A DNA stretch of 64,000 nucleotides from Gammaproteobacteria bacterium AqS3 (GTDB lineage Bacteria; Pseudomonadota; Gammaproteobacteria; MEIF01; AqS3): NCBI GenBank assembly GCA_001750645.1, contig MEIF01000003.1:1-64000 (forward strand), in the 5' to 3' direction. Of this stretch, positions 1-11,208 are shown piece by piece. The notes under the pieces were generated by a model. It saw nothing but the letters and a program-made list of their open reading frames with translations. It was not told the origin of the DNA and did not search any database. The first letter of the stretch is position 1. Each line of letters begins with the position of its first letter. Position numbers and translations under genes: made by a program.

Positions 1-201
1 AGCGGACGGGCGCCCCGCCCCCGGCTTCTGCCCGCCGCCATCGCTCGGTGCAGGTATTTCGCGAACCGCCACCCGGCCGGGCGGACACTGCGATGGCGCC
101 CCGTGCATCAGCGGATAGCGCGGATACCACTCGTGCAGCCCCAGAGCGCTCAGCACCGCCCGGTGCAGCTCCCTGTCGCGCGCGCTCTTGTCGAAACCCA
201 C
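1..201 (-). CDS. Partial CDS running off the left edge; possible DNA polymerase III psi subunit (HolD)-like N-terminus (tentative)
   Basis: Reverse complement of 1-201 is open without stops; GTG start at 201 gives [38 protein letters not shown]...; divergent to ssb. Family guess rests on a weak LGLxxWYPRxPL resemblance only. Confidence 0.35.
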   Translation of the reverse strand, partial: MGFDKSARDRELHRAVLSALGLHEWYPRYPLMHGAPSQCPPGRVAVREIPAPSDGGGQKPGAGRPSA

Positions 202-282
202 CGCTGCCGCACCCCGGCTGTTGAAGGCGGCGATAATATTACCCGCCCAACCGCGTGCGCACGCCGAAGAGCATCAACTTTT

Positions 283-304
283 GAGTGTGATCCAGATCAC
301 ACTC
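283..304. promoter_or_regulatory. CRP/Vfr-type binding site in the divergent region upstream of ssb
   Basis: gagtgtgatccagatcacactc: contains TGTGA-N6-TCACA exactly, with palindromic flanks (GAG...CTC). Confidence 0.65.
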
Positions 305-364
305 CCAAGCGCTGATGTCTGTCATTGTGCGCCCTGTTTCATCATCCTGCGGGAGAACATTCAA

Positions 365-856
365 ATGGCTAGACGAGGAATTAACAAAGTGATCTTGGTC
401 GGCAACCTCGGTGCCGACCCGGACGAGCGCAAGCTCTCCGAGGGCGAGGGCTCGGTGACGCGAATCAGCGTGGCGACGTCGGAGCAGTACACCAAGCGAG
501 ACGGAACCTCTGAGGAGCGCACCGAATGGCATCGCGTCGTGTTTTTCGGGCGGCTCGCCGAGGTCGCGGCGCAGTATCTGAGGCGGGGCTCCAAGGTCTA
601 CATCGAGGGCTCGCTGCGCACCGACAAATACGTCGACCGCGACGGCATCACGCGCTGGAGCACCGAGATCCGGGGCCGCGAAATGCAGATGCTCGACAGC
701 CGCCAGAGCGGGTCTCAGGATCACGGTGCAGGTCAGCCCGCCCAGTCTCAGTACGGCTCGAACAACGCCCAGCCCGCAGCCCCTCCGGCGGCTGCACCGG
801 CGGCCTCCGGGGGCAAGGAAAACCCCCAGTGGCACGATGACGACGTGCCGATGTAG
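365..856 (+). CDS. ssb: Single-stranded DNA-binding protein
   Basis: [40 protein letters not shown]...[33 protein letters not shown]; acidic tip DDDVPM. Start trimmed from the longer ORF at 188. Confidence 0.97.
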   Translation: MARRGINKVILVGNLGADPDERKLSEGEGSVTRISVATSEQYTKRDGTSEERTEWHRVVFFGRLAEVAAQYLRRGSKVYIEGSLRTDKYVDRDGITRWSTEIRGREMQMLDSRQSGSQDHGAGQPAQSQYGSNNAQPAAPPAAAPAASGGKENPQWHDDDVPM

Positions 857-893
857 CCGCCCCGAACCGCCCGGCTGCAACCGCCTCCAAGTC

Positions 894-899
894 TTATAA
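894..899 (+). promoter_or_regulatory. Candidate sigma70 -10 element (TATAAT) for the desaturase gene
   Basis: gtcttataatgcc about 30 nt upstream of the ATG at 928. Confidence 0.4.
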
Positions 900-927
900 T
901 GCCGCCCCGCAGGCCGACCCGCTGGAC

Positions 928-1851
928 ATGGCCAAGACCCGTCCGCAAAGCCTGATCCCCCAAGAGCAACTGGCTCCGCTGCGCAAGCTGAAGGCTTGGC
1001 GCACTTGGTGGTCGCTGGCCGTGGTCTGGGGGCAGATCGCCGGCGCCTTCACTCTGGTGGCGCTGTATCCCTACTGGTACGTCTACCTGCCGGCGGTCAT
1101 CGTCGTCGGCCGCAACCAGTTCGCCCTGGCGGTGCTCAACCACGAGGCTGCACACCGCCTGCTGTTCACGTCAATCCCGCTCAACAACTGGGTCGGCGAG
1201 TGGCTGTGCTCCTATCCGATCATGGCGGAGCTGAAAAAATACCGCCCCTACCACCTGCAGCACCACGCCCACACCCAGACGGAGGGCGACCCCGATCTGG
1301 TGCTGAGCCGGCCGTTTCCGGTCAGCCGCTCGAGCATGACGCGCAAGCTGATCCGGGACTTCACCGGCATCGCCGGCCTGCGCCGCTACTACGGGGCCGT
1401 GCGCAGCACACTGGGCAAGCCCGATCAGCCGCTGCTGCACCGCCTCGGCTCGATGTTCTCCAAGCTGCACGGCTTCTTCATCACCCAGGCCGTCCTGTTC
1501 GGTGCGCTGTTCGCCCTCGGGGTGCCCTGGCTCTACCTGCTGATGTGGTGGGTGCCGATGCTGACCTGGTACAGCTACATCTACCGGATCCGCAACATCG
1601 CCGAACACGGCGGCACCGAGGAGACCGACAACGCACTGCAGAACACGCGCACCACGCTGGCCCCGTGGTGGTCGCTGTGGCCGGTGGCGCCGATGAACGT
1701 CAACTACCACATCGAGCACCACCTCTACCCGCTGGTGCCCTGGTACAACCTGCCGCGCGTCCACCAGATGCTGATCGACGCCGGCCACGGGCCCGACATG
1801 AATCTGGTTCCGGGGTATACCTCGGTGCTGCGCAGCGTCACCACCGCCTAG
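928..1851 (+). CDS. Membrane fatty acid desaturase family protein
   Basis: Histidine boxes HEAAH, HHAHTQ, HIEHH with several hydrophobic segments. Confidence 0.85.
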   Translation: MAKTRPQSLIPQEQLAPLRKLKAWRTWWSLAVVWGQIAGAFTLVALYPYWYVYLPAVIVVGRNQFALAVLNHEAAHRLLFTSIPLNNWVGEWLCSYPIMAELKKYRPYHLQHHAHTQTEGDPDLVLSRPFPVSRSSMTRKLIRDFTGIAGLRRYYGAVRSTLGKPDQPLLHRLGSMFSKLHGFFITQAVLFGALFALGVPWLYLLMWWVPMLTWYSYIYRIRNIAEHGGTEETDNALQNTRTTLAPWWSLWPVAPMNVNYHIEHHLYPLVPWYNLPRVHQMLIDAGHGPDMNLVPGYTSVLRSVTTA

Positions 1852-1860
1852 GAGTTCAGC

Positions 1861-2253
1861 GTGTCCCAAGACGACAACAAATCACTCAAGCAGCGGCTGA
1901 CCGAAGAGCAGTATCTGGTGACCCAGCGGGGGGCGACCGAGCCCGCCTTCAGCGGCGTCTACGTCGATGAGAAGCGCCCGGGCATCTACCGCTGCATCTG
2001 CTGCGACGCCCCGCTGTTCCGCTCCGACACCAAATACGACTCAGGCTCGGGCTGGCCGAGCTTCTGGGAGCCGGTCGCCCCGGACAGCGTCAGCAACCAC
2101 ACCGACACCAGCCACGGCATGGTCCGCACCGAAGTCCGCTGCGGCTCCTGCGACGCCCACCTGGGCCATGTGTTCCCCGACGGCCCGCAGCCGACCGGCG
2201 AGCGCTACTGCATCAACTCGGCTGCCCTTCACCTCGACGTCGGCAGAGACTGA
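1861..2253 (+). CDS. msrB: Peptide-methionine (R)-S-oxide reductase
   Basis: [45 protein letters not shown] motifs; GTG start. Confidence 0.95.
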   Translation: MSQDDNKSLKQRLTEEQYLVTQRGATEPAFSGVYVDEKRPGIYRCICCDAPLFRSDTKYDSGSGWPSFWEPVAPDSVSNHTDTSHGMVRTEVRCGSCDAHLGHVFPDGPQPTGERYCINSAALHLDVGRD

Positions 2254-2262
2254 AGCCCCCCG

Positions 2263-3036
2263 ATGAACAAGGTCACCGAACACATCACCAAGTGGCTGAA
2301 CGGCTGGGCGGACAAATCCGGCCTGGACGGCTTTGTCGTCGGGGTCTCGGGCGGGATCGACTCGGCGCTGGCCTCCAAGCTCTGCGCCCTGAGCGGCCGG
2401 ACCAGCGTGCTCATCAGCATGCCGCTGCACCAGGCGCCCGACCAGCTGGCGCGGGCGAGAGCGCACATCGAGGCCCTGTGTGAGCAGCACAAGAACTGCT
2501 CGTCCGTGGAGATTGACCTGACCGAGGCGTTTGACACGCTGCACGGGGCGCTCAAGTCAGAGCAGCCCAGCGACCTGGCCCTGGCCAACACCCGCGCCCG
2601 GCTGCGCATGACCACGCTCTACGCCATCGCCCAGACGCGCCGGTGTCTGGTGGTCGGCACCGGCAACCGCGTCGAGGACTTCGGGGTCGGGTTCTTCACC
2701 AAATACGGCGACGGCGGCGTCGACATCAGCCCCATCGCCGACCTGATGAAGTCGCACGTCTACCGCCTGGCGCGGCACCTGAAGGTGGCCGAGGCCATCC
2801 TCGACGCCGATCCCACCGACGGGCTGTGGGACGACGGCCGCACCGACCTGGATCAGATGCAGGTCAGCTATGCGGAGCTGGAGTGGGCCATGCAGCACCA
2901 CGGCGACGCCGCCGACCTGACCGAGAAGCAGCGCGGCATCCTGAGCCGCTACAACAAGCTGCGCCGGGCCAACCTGCACAAGATGGAGCCGGTCCCGATC
3001 TGCAAGGTGCCGCAGGAGCTGCTGCACGTCGAGTAG
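2263..3036 (+). CDS. nadE: NH3-dependent NAD+ synthetase
   Basis: VVGVSGGIDSALASKLC (ATP-PPase loop), VVGTGNRVEDFGVGFFTKYGDGGVDISPIADLMKSHVYRLA. Confidence 0.93.
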   Translation: MNKVTEHITKWLNGWADKSGLDGFVVGVSGGIDSALASKLCALSGRTSVLISMPLHQAPDQLARARAHIEALCEQHKNCSSVEIDLTEAFDTLHGALKSEQPSDLALANTRARLRMTTLYAIAQTRRCLVVGTGNRVEDFGVGFFTKYGDGGVDISPIADLMKSHVYRLARHLKVAEAILDADPTDGLWDDGRTDLDQMQVSYAELEWAMQHHGDAADLTEKQRGILSRYNKLRRANLHKMEPVPICKVPQELLHVE

Positions 3037-3044
3037 TCTGCCGT

Positions 3045-3584
3045 TCAGGAAGCCCCCTCGGGCTGGCTGCGGCGCATCATCCAGATCCCCGAGATCACCG
3101 CCGCCACCAGATTGATGGCGGTCAGGCCGAATACCTTGAAGTTGACCCAGACGGCCTCGGAGAAGCTGTACATCACCCACAGGTTCAGCAGCGCACAGAG
3201 GGTGAATGTCCCGGCCCACAGCAGGTTCAGGACGCGCCAGTCGGCTTTGGGGATCTCAACCATGCCGCCCATCAGATACTGCATGGCGTTGTGTTTGCCG
3301 AACAGCTCGCTGCCCATGAGCAGCGCCGCCATGCCGAGGCAGACGACGGTGGGCTTCCACATGATGAAGAGCGGGTCGTCGAGGTAGAGCGTGACGCCGC
3401 CGAGGACGATGATCAGCCCGGCGGTGATGGCGAACTTGCCGTCGAGCCGGCGGTAGCGGATCAGCCGGTAGGCCACCTGCAGGCTGATCACTCCGACCAG
3501 AACAGCGGTGGCGATGATCAGGTCGTACTGCCAGTAGGCGATGAGAAAAGCCAGAAGGGGCAGAAATTCAGAGAGTTGCTTCAC
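3045..3584 (-). CDS. yciB: Inner membrane septation protein A family (YciB/IspZ)
   Basis: MKQLSEFLPLLAFLIAYW...DDPLFIMWKPTVVCLGMAALLMGSELFGK...NFKVFGLTAINL. Confidence 0.9.
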   Translation of the reverse strand: MKQLSEFLPLLAFLIAYWQYDLIIATAVLVGVISLQVAYRLIRYRRLDGKFAITAGLIIVLGGVTLYLDDPLFIMWKPTVVCLGMAALLMGSELFGKHNAMQYLMGGMVEIPKADWRVLNLLWAGTFTLCALLNLWVMYSFSEAVWVNFKVFGLTAINLVAAVISGIWMMRRSQPEGAS

Positions 3585-3602
3585 GTCAATCGGGTACTAT
3601 TT

Positions 3603-4253
3603 ATGCCGGTCAAAACGGGGATAGCCATGACCGCAAAGATCGCCCAGCTGCATCCGGAGCGCCCAGACGTTCGCCTGTACGAGCAGATTGCCCTGAGCCT
3701 CAAGAACGAAGGGGTGGTAGTTTACCCAACCGACTCCAGCTATGCCCTGGGGTGCTGCGCCTTCGCCAGCACTGCCGGGCGGCGCATCGCCCAGATCCGG
3801 GGGGAGAATTTCCAGTCCCAGCGGCTGACCCTGATCTGCCCCAACCTGTCCAAGCTGAGCGAGTACGCCAACTACGACAAGAACACCTATCGCCTGCTGC
3901 GCCAGTGCACGCCCGGCCCCTACACCTTCATCATGTCGATCAGCCGCTCGCTGCCCCGCCGTCTGGCCGACCGGCGCAAGCACATCGGCCTGCGCATTCC
4001 GGACGACCCCGTCGTGCAGGGGATTCTCGAGCATCTGGAGGAGCCGCTGCTGAGCGCCACGCTGATCTTCCCCGAGGACGATGCACCGTGCGGCGATCCG
4101 AGCGAATTCCCCAAATCGCTGAGCCGTCAGGTCGACTGGATCATCGACGCCGGCGTGCGCTCAAGGGGTGAGACCACCATCATCGACTGCACCGGCAACA
4201 CGCCGCACATCGTGCGCCAGGGACTCGGGTCGGACCCGTTCGCCTCAAACTGA
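3603..4253 (+). CDS. L-threonylcarbamoyladenylate synthase-like protein (Sua5/YciO/YrdC)
   Basis: GVVVYPTDSSYALGCCAF, RGENFQSQRLTLICPNLSKLSEYA, CTPGPYTFIMSIS, KHIGLRIPDDP; alternative ATG at 3627. The 2643 ORF start is spurious (overlaps nadE). Confidence 0.88.
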   Translation: MPVKTGIAMTAKIAQLHPERPDVRLYEQIALSLKNEGVVVYPTDSSYALGCCAFASTAGRRIAQIRGENFQSQRLTLICPNLSKLSEYANYDKNTYRLLRQCTPGPYTFIMSISRSLPRRLADRRKHIGLRIPDDPVVQGILEHLEEPLLSATLIFPEDDAPCGDPSEFPKSLSRQVDWIIDAGVRSRGETTIIDCTGNTPHIVRQGLGSDPFASN

Positions 4254-4278
4254 AGCTGAGCCCCGGCGGGGCGGCCCG

Positions 4279-5334
4279 CTAGGCCGCCGAGGCGAGGAAG
4301 CGCTCCTCGGCAATGGCGTTGGAGATGCGGCCGGTGGCGATGTTCTCGCTCCGGGCGCGCTCAAAGATCTGGGTCAGGATCGGGTCGGTGCGCTCGACCG
4401 AGGCCATGCGCTCCTCCCTCGTCATCGTGCTCTCCTCAATCTCGAAGCTGACGGCGACGACGCCGCCGCAGTTGATGACGTAGTCCGGTGCGTAGAGGAT
4501 GCCGGCGCGCCAGAGCAGGTCGTCGTCCCCGGGGGTATCGAGCTGGTTGTTGGCGCACCCGGCGATGACGCGGGCCGAGATCTCCCCGATGGTCTTGCTG
4601 TTCAGGCCGGCGCCCCGGGCGCAGGGCGAGAACACGTCGACATCGGCGGCGTGGGCTCTGTGCGTGTCAAAGGTCTCGCAGCCGAACCGCTCGGCCAGCT
4701 CCTCGGCCCGCCGGGTGTTGATGTCGGCCAGCAGCAGCTCGGCCCCGGCGGCGTGGAGCTTCTCGACCAGCGCCCCGCCGACCGACCCCAGCCCCTGGAC
4801 GCAGATCCGCAGCCCGGTGAGGTCGTCGCTGCGCCCCAGCTGGTGGCGCACGGCGGCCAGCAGCCCGTGGAATACGCCGTGGGCGGTGTACAGCCCCGGG
4901 TGGCCGGATGAGTGGGGCGAGGACAGCAGCCCGCAGACGTGCCGGCTCTCCCGGCGCACGATCTCGAGATCCTCTATCGCCATGTTCATGTCTTCGGTGG
5001 TGATGTAGCGCCCCTCGAAGGAGTTGACAAAGCGGCCCAGCGCCAGCATCTGCTCTTCGGTCTTGGGTTTGGAGGGGTCGCCGAGCAGGACGCACTTGCC
5101 GCCGCCGTAATTGAGCCCGGCGATGGCGCTCTTGTAGGTCATGCCGTGCGCCAGACGCAGGACATCCTCAAGCGCGTCGGCCTGGCTGGGGTAGTTGAGA
5201 AAGCGGGTTCCGCCGAGCGCCGGTCCGATGTTGGTGTTGTGAATGGCGACGATCGCAGTCATGCCCGATGCCGTGTCGCGTCCCAATTTGACTTCTTCAT
5301 AGCCCTCGGGGACGGGCAGACTTTCGATTTCCAT
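4279..5334 (-). CDS. Glu/Leu/Phe/Val dehydrogenase, likely leucine dehydrogenase
   Basis: AIHNTNIGPALGGTRFLNYPSQADALEDVLRLAHGMTYKSAIAGLNYGGGKCVL; VQGLGSVGGALVEKLHAAGAEL. Confidence 0.88.
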   Translation of the reverse strand: MEIESLPVPEGYEEVKLGRDTASGMTAIVAIHNTNIGPALGGTRFLNYPSQADALEDVLRLAHGMTYKSAIAGLNYGGGKCVLLGDPSKPKTEEQMLALGRFVNSFEGRYITTEDMNMAIEDLEIVRRESRHVCGLLSSPHSSGHPGLYTAHGVFHGLLAAVRHQLGRSDDLTGLRICVQGLGSVGGALVEKLHAAGAELLLADINTRRAEELAERFGCETFDTHRAHAADVDVFSPCARGAGLNSKTIGEISARVIAGCANNQLDTPGDDDLLWRAGILYAPDYVINCGGVVAVSFEIEESTMTREERMASVERTDPILTQIFERARSENIATGRISNAIAEERFLASAA

Positions 5335-5362
5335 TCAGGTGCTGGCTGCTCAGCGCGGGCGG

Positions 5363-5368
5363 ATTATA
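5363..5368 (-). promoter_or_regulatory. Candidate -10 element (TATAAT on minus strand) for leucine dehydrogenase
   Basis: ggattataca; minus strand reads TGTATAATCC, about 30 nt upstream of the start at 5334. Confidence 0.4.
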
Positions 5369-5471
5369 CAGGCGGCCAATCGGATGCCGGCGACTTTTTT
5401 GAGGTGAAAAATGCGCCTATCGGTGTGCTAATCTTGCCGCCATCAGGGCCTCAGAGGATTTCTGATCGCCG

Positions 5472-7085
5472 ATGCCCGTCATTGAAAGCGCCCTGCACTC
5501 CGGCTCCCCCGACTGGAGCAAAAACCGCGAAGGCCACCTGAAACTCATCGAAGAATTTCGCGCCCTTGAGCAGAAGGTGCGCGACAACTCCGCCCGCTCC
5601 CTCCCCAAGTTCCGCGCCCGCGGCCAGCTGCTGCCGCGCGAGCGCATCGACATGCTGCTTGACCGCGGCAGCCCGTGGCTCGAGCTGTCGACGCTGTGCG
5701 GTCTGGGCATGCACGACGACGACGGCGGCGACGGGGCCGCCGGCGGCGGGACCATCACCGGCATCGGCGTGGTCAGCGGGGTGCGCTGCATGATCACGGC
5801 CAGCGACTCGGGGATCCGCGGAGGGGCGATGACGCCGATGGGGGTGCACAAGTCGCTGCGCGTGCAGGACATCGCCATGCAGAACAACCTGCCCTTCCTG
5901 CAGCTGGTGGAGAGCGCCGGGGCCAACCTGTTCCGCCAGGCCGACCTGTTCGTGCTGGGCGGGCGCAGCTTCGCCAACATGGCCAAGATGTCGGCGATGG
6001 GGCTGCCGATCGTCACCGTGGTCAACGGCTCCTCGACCGCCGGCGGGGCCTACCAGACCGGGCTGAGCGACTACGTCATCGCGGTTCGGGGCCGCACCCG
6101 GGTGTTCCTCGCCGGTCCGCCGCTGCTGAAATCGGCCACCGGCGAGATCGCCTCGGAGGAGGAGCTCGGCGGCGCCGAGATGCACTACCACCAGTCCGGC
6201 ACCGCCGAGTACCTGGCCGAGGACGACGCCGACGGCAACCGCCTGGCCAGGCTGGTGATGGCGCACCTCAACTGGACCCGGGCTGCCGAGGATCCCCGCG
6301 ATTACGCCGCCCCGCTCTACGACGCCGAGGACCTGCTCGGTGCGGTGCCGGTCGACCACCGCCAGCCCTACGACTGCCGCGAGGTCATCGCCCGCCTGGT
6401 CGACGGCTCCGAGTATCTCGACTTCAAGCCGGCCTACGGCGAGCGCACCGTCACCGGACACGCGCAGATCTGCGGGTTTCCGGTCGGCATCATCGGCAAC
6501 AACGGCCCGATCGACGCCGACGGGGCCGCCAAGGCGGCGCAGTTCATCCAGCTGTGCTGCCAGTCGCAGACCCCGCTGGTGTTTCTGCAGAACACCACCG
6601 GCTACATGGTCGGGGTCGAGTCCGAGACCTCCGGCATTGTCAAGCACGGCTCAAAGATGGTGCAGGCCGTCACCAACGCCACGGTGCCGAAATTCACGGT
6701 GCATATCGGGGCGTCATTCGGCGCCGGCAACTACGGCATGTGCGGGCGCTCCTTTGACCCGCGCTTCATCTTTGCCTGGCCCAACAACCGGATCTCGGTG
6801 ATGGGCGGCGAGCAGGCCGCCGGCACGATGCGCGTCATCGCCGAGGCTGCGGCCGAGCGCCGCGGCCGGGAGCCCGACCGGGAGGCGCTCGACGCCCAGG
6901 ACGCGCGCATCATCGAGACTTACGAGCGCGAGGGCCGGGCACTGTTTGCCACGGCCCGGCTCTGGGACGACGGGCTGATCGACCCGCGCGACACGCGCCG
7001 CGTGCTGGGTCTGTGCCTGTCCATCGCCCGAGACGGCGACGCCCGCACCCCGGCGCCCAACACCTTCGGCGTGGGGAGGATGTGA
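5472..7085 (+). CDS. Acyl-CoA carboxylase carboxyltransferase (beta) subunit; methylcrotonyl-/geranyl-CoA carboxylase type
   Basis: LLPRERIDMLLD, GGAMTPMGVHKSLRVQDIAMQNNLPFLQLVESAGANL, VNGSSTAGGAYQTGLSDYVI, GPPLLKSATGEIASEEELGGAEMH, QNTTGYMVG. Confidence 0.9.
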   Translation: MPVIESALHSGSPDWSKNREGHLKLIEEFRALEQKVRDNSARSLPKFRARGQLLPRERIDMLLDRGSPWLELSTLCGLGMHDDDGGDGAAGGGTITGIGVVSGVRCMITASDSGIRGGAMTPMGVHKSLRVQDIAMQNNLPFLQLVESAGANLFRQADLFVLGGRSFANMAKMSAMGLPIVTVVNGSSTAGGAYQTGLSDYVIAVRGRTRVFLAGPPLLKSATGEIASEEELGGAEMHYHQSGTAEYLAEDDADGNRLARLVMAHLNWTRAAEDPRDYAAPLYDAEDLLGAVPVDHRQPYDCREVIARLVDGSEYLDFKPAYGERTVTGHAQICGFPVGIIGNNGPIDADGAAKAAQFIQLCCQSQTPLVFLQNTTGYMVGVESETSGIVKHGSKMVQAVTNATVPKFTVHIGASFGAGNYGMCGRSFDPRFIFAWPNNRISVMGGEQAAGTMRVIAEAAAERRGREPDREALDAQDARIIETYEREGRALFATARLWDDGLIDPRDTRRVLGLCLSIARDGDARTPAPNTFGVGRM

Positions 7086-7087
7086 CG

Positions 7088-8271
<1,184 letters not shown>

Positions 8272-8275
<4 letters not shown>

Positions 8276-9090
8276 ACCTGCCCACGACCGAAAAAATCCG
8301 CCTCGAGGCGCGCGGCGGCTTTCTGTTCGCGACCCTGAGCGATCCGGCGGCGCGCAATGCCCTGAGCGACGAGATGGTGGCCGACTTCGAGGCCGTCTGC
8401 ACCCTGCTGGAGAGCGAGGCCGGCCGCGAGCGATTCCGCGCCCTGGTGCTGTCGGGCGACGAGAAGGCCTTCTGTGCGGGTGCGCAGCTGAAGAATCTCG
8501 AGGAGTCGCTCAGGGCGCCCGAACCCGGTCAGGACGACCCGATCGCCCAGGGCAACCGCCGCTTCGGCGAGTTTCAGCTGCGCTTCAGCCGCATTCCCCA
8601 GGTGGTGGTGGCCGTGGTCCAGGGTGCGGCCTTCGGCGGCGGGCTGGGGCTGGTGTGCAACACCGACATCGCCATCGGCTACCGCAGCGCCCGCTTTGCG
8701 CTCTCGGAGACCGGGCTGGGCCTGCCGCCGGCGCAGATCGCCCCGTTTGTGGTCAAGCGCATCGGCCTGACGCACACCCGCATGCTGGCGCTCTCCGGGC
8801 AGCGCTTTGACGGTGCGCGCGCGCACCAGCTCGGCATCCTGCACTACCTGGTGCAGGACGGCGGCGAGGCCGAGGCGGTGCTGAATCAGGTTCTCACCGA
8901 CATCGGCCGCTGCGCCCCCGGGGCCAATGCGGCCACCAAGGAGCTGCTGTTCCGCGTGGCCGGCGAGCTCTCCGACGAGGTGCTCGACCGCGCGGCGACG
9001 GCCTTTGCCGCAGCGGTGCGCGGCGAGGGGCGGGAGGGCATTGCCGCCTTCCTCGAGAAGCGCCCGGCCGCCTGGGTCGAGGAGCCCTGA
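8272..9090 (+). CDS. Enoyl-CoA hydratase/isomerase family protein
   Basis: LVLSGDEKAFCAGAQLKNLEES, VVAVVQGAAFGGGLGLVCNTDIAIGYRSARFALSETGLGLPPAQIAPFVVKRIG. Confidence 0.92.
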
Positions 9091-11105
9091 TGGCCGCCTC
9101 GCCGCAGCGGTTCACCAGCGTGCTGATCGCCAACCGCGGCGAGATCGCCTGCCGCATCATCGACACCGCCCGGCGGCAGGGCTACCGCTGCATTGCCGTC
9201 CACAGCGAGGCCGACGCCGGCGCCCGCCACGTCGGCATGGCCGATGCCGCCGTGTGCATCGGCCCTCCCGCCCCGGCCGAGAGCTATCTCAGCATCGACC
9301 GCATCCTTGAGGCCGCAGCCCGCTCGGGCGCCGAGGCGGTGCATCCCGGCTACGGGTTTCTGTCCGAGAACCCCGACTTTGCCCAGGCCTGCCTCGATGC
9401 CGGGCTGGTGTTCATCGGCCCCCCGCCCGAGGCCATTGCCGCCATGGCCAACAAGGCCGAGGCCAAGCGCATCGCGCAGAGGGCGCAGGTGCCCTGCATC
9501 CCGGGCTATGAGGGCGAGGGGCAGGACGACGCCGGCCTGATCCGTGCCGCCGAGTCGATCGGCTACCCGCTGATGATCAAGGCCGCCGCCGGCGGGGGCG
9601 GGCGCGGAATGCGCCTGGTGCGATCGGGCGAAAACCTCGCCGAGGAGCTGGAGCGGGCGCGCTCCGAGGCGCTCGGCGCCTTCGCCTCGGATGAGCTGAT
9701 CCTCGAGCGCGCCCTGCTGCGCCCGCGCCACATCGAGATCCAGATCCTCGCCGACGCCCACGGCAACTGCATCCACCTGGGCGAGCGCGACTGCTCGGTG
9801 CAGCGGCGCCACCAGAAGGTCGTCGAGGAGTCGCCCTCTCCGGTCGTCGACGAGGCGCTGCGCCAGGCCATCGGCGCCTCGGCCGTGGCGGCAGCACAGG
9901 CGATCGACTACGTCGGCGCCGGGACGGTCGAGTACCTGCTGGATGCCGACGGCTCGTTCTACTTTCTCGAGATGAACACCCGCCTTCAGGTCGAGCACCC
10001 GGTGACCGAGCTGGTCACCGACACCGACCTGGTCGCCTGGCAGCTGGCCATCGCCCAGGGCGAGCGCATTCCCCGCCAGGAGGACATCCGCCGGCAGGGG
10101 GCCGCCGTGGAGGTGCGTCTCTACGCCGAGGATCCGGTGCGCGGCTTTCTGCCGCAGACCGGGCGCGTGCTGCACTGGGACCCCAGCCCGGACGTGCGCG
10201 TCGACCACGGCCTGCTCGAGGGCGGCGAGGTCAGCAGCTGGTACGACCCGATGCTGGCCAAGCTCATCGCCCAGGGCGGCACCCGCGAGGAGGCCTGCCG
10301 CCGCCTCGCCGCCGCCCTGCGCAGCAGCGTGGTGCTGGGGGTGCAGACCAATCAGAGCTTTCTGATCCGGCTGCTCGAGCACCCGGCATTCATCGCCGGG
10401 ACGGACGTCACCACCGCCTTCATCGAGGAGCACTTTGCCGATGCCGCCGCGCGCGGGGCGCCCGCCGGCAGCGCCGAGGCGGCGCTGGCCGCGCTGCTGC
10501 TCTACCGCAGCGACGCCGAGTCCACCGCCCCCGAGTGGCGCGCCTGGCGCTCGACCGCGCGCACCGACACGCCCATCCGCCTGCGCCGGCGCAGGCAGTC
10601 CTGGGACTGGATCGTGCGCCACCTCGGCGGGGAGCGCTATCGCATCTCGGCGGCCGATGACGGCTCGGGCGACGAGCCCGAAAGCCTGGAGCTGACCCAC
10701 ACCCACACCGACGCCCTCGGGTTCTCGCACCTGCACAGCGGCGAGGGAGCGGTGCATCGGGCGCTGCTGGTGCGCCGGGGCGATGCGCTCTGGGTCAATC
10801 TGGACGGGGATGCGCACCACTTTGAGGACTGCACCTTTGCGGCGCCCGCAGCGGCCGTCGAGGGCTCCGACGGGGTGCTGCGCGCGCCCATGAACGGGCG
10901 CATCATGGCCGTCAACGCCCGCACCGGCGACGCCATTGCGGCGGGCGCCGTGCTGGCGGTGGTCGAGGCGATGAAGATGGAGCACGCCGTGGTCTGCCCC
11001 GCCGCCGGCACCGTCGAGGAGGTGGCGGTGCAGCCGGGCGATCAGGTCGCCAACCGCCAGGTTCTGATGCGGGTCAGGATCGGGTCGGGTTCAGACCCCG
11101 GCTGA
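9090..11105 (+). CDS. Acyl-CoA carboxylase alpha subunit (biotin carboxylase plus biotinyl domain)
   Basis: SVLIANRGEIACRIIDTARRQGYRCIAVHSEADA, GYGFLSENPDFAQAC, IKAAAGGGGRGMRLV, EMNTRLQVEHPVTE, C-terminal VVEAMKMEHAV biotinylation motif. Confidence 0.95.
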   Translation: MAASPQRFTSVLIANRGEIACRIIDTARRQGYRCIAVHSEADAGARHVGMADAAVCIGPPAPAESYLSIDRILEAAARSGAEAVHPGYGFLSENPDFAQACLDAGLVFIGPPPEAIAAMANKAEAKRIAQRAQVPCIPGYEGEGQDDAGLIRAAESIGYPLMIKAAAGGGGRGMRLVRSGENLAEELERARSEALGAFASDELILERALLRPRHIEIQILADAHGNCIHLGERDCSVQRRHQKVVEESPSPVVDEALRQAIGASAVAAAQAIDYVGAGTVEYLLDADGSFYFLEMNTRLQVEHPVTELVTDTDLVAWQLAIAQGERIPRQEDIRRQGAAVEVRLYAEDPVRGFLPQTGRVLHWDPSPDVRVDHGLLEGGEVSSWYDPMLAKLIAQGGTREEACRRLAAALRSSVVLGVQTNQSFLIRLLEHPAFIAGTDVTTAFIEEHFADAAARGAPAGSAEAALAALLLYRSDAESTAPEWRAWRSTARTDTPIRLRRRRQSWDWIVRHLGGERYRISAADDGSGDEPESLELTHTHTDALGFSHLHSGEGAVHRALLVRRGDALWVNLDGDAHHFEDCTFAAPAAAVEGSDGVLRAPMNGRIMAVNARTGDAIAAGAVLAVVEAMKMEHAVVCPAAGTVEEVAVQPGDQVANRQVLMRVRIGSGSDPG

Positions 11106-11208
11106 GCCGGGCCGCCCGCCCGGGGACGCTGTCCGCAGCCCGGTCGAGCCGCATATTCACCGCAGCGATGCAGCCCCCGACCGGCGCATCAGCCGCTCAA
11201 AACTATCT

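Noticed and set aside
2643-4253. 536-aa ORF spanning nadE and the Sua5-like gene
   Set aside because: First about 320 codons are an alternative frame of nadE and antisense of yciB; only the part from 3603 is a recognised protein.
8886-10985. 699-aa minus-strand ORF opposite the biotin carboxylase gene
   Set aside because: Shadow ORF in high-GC coding DNA; low-complexity G/A/R/H/D composition, while the plus strand has a full biotin carboxylase.
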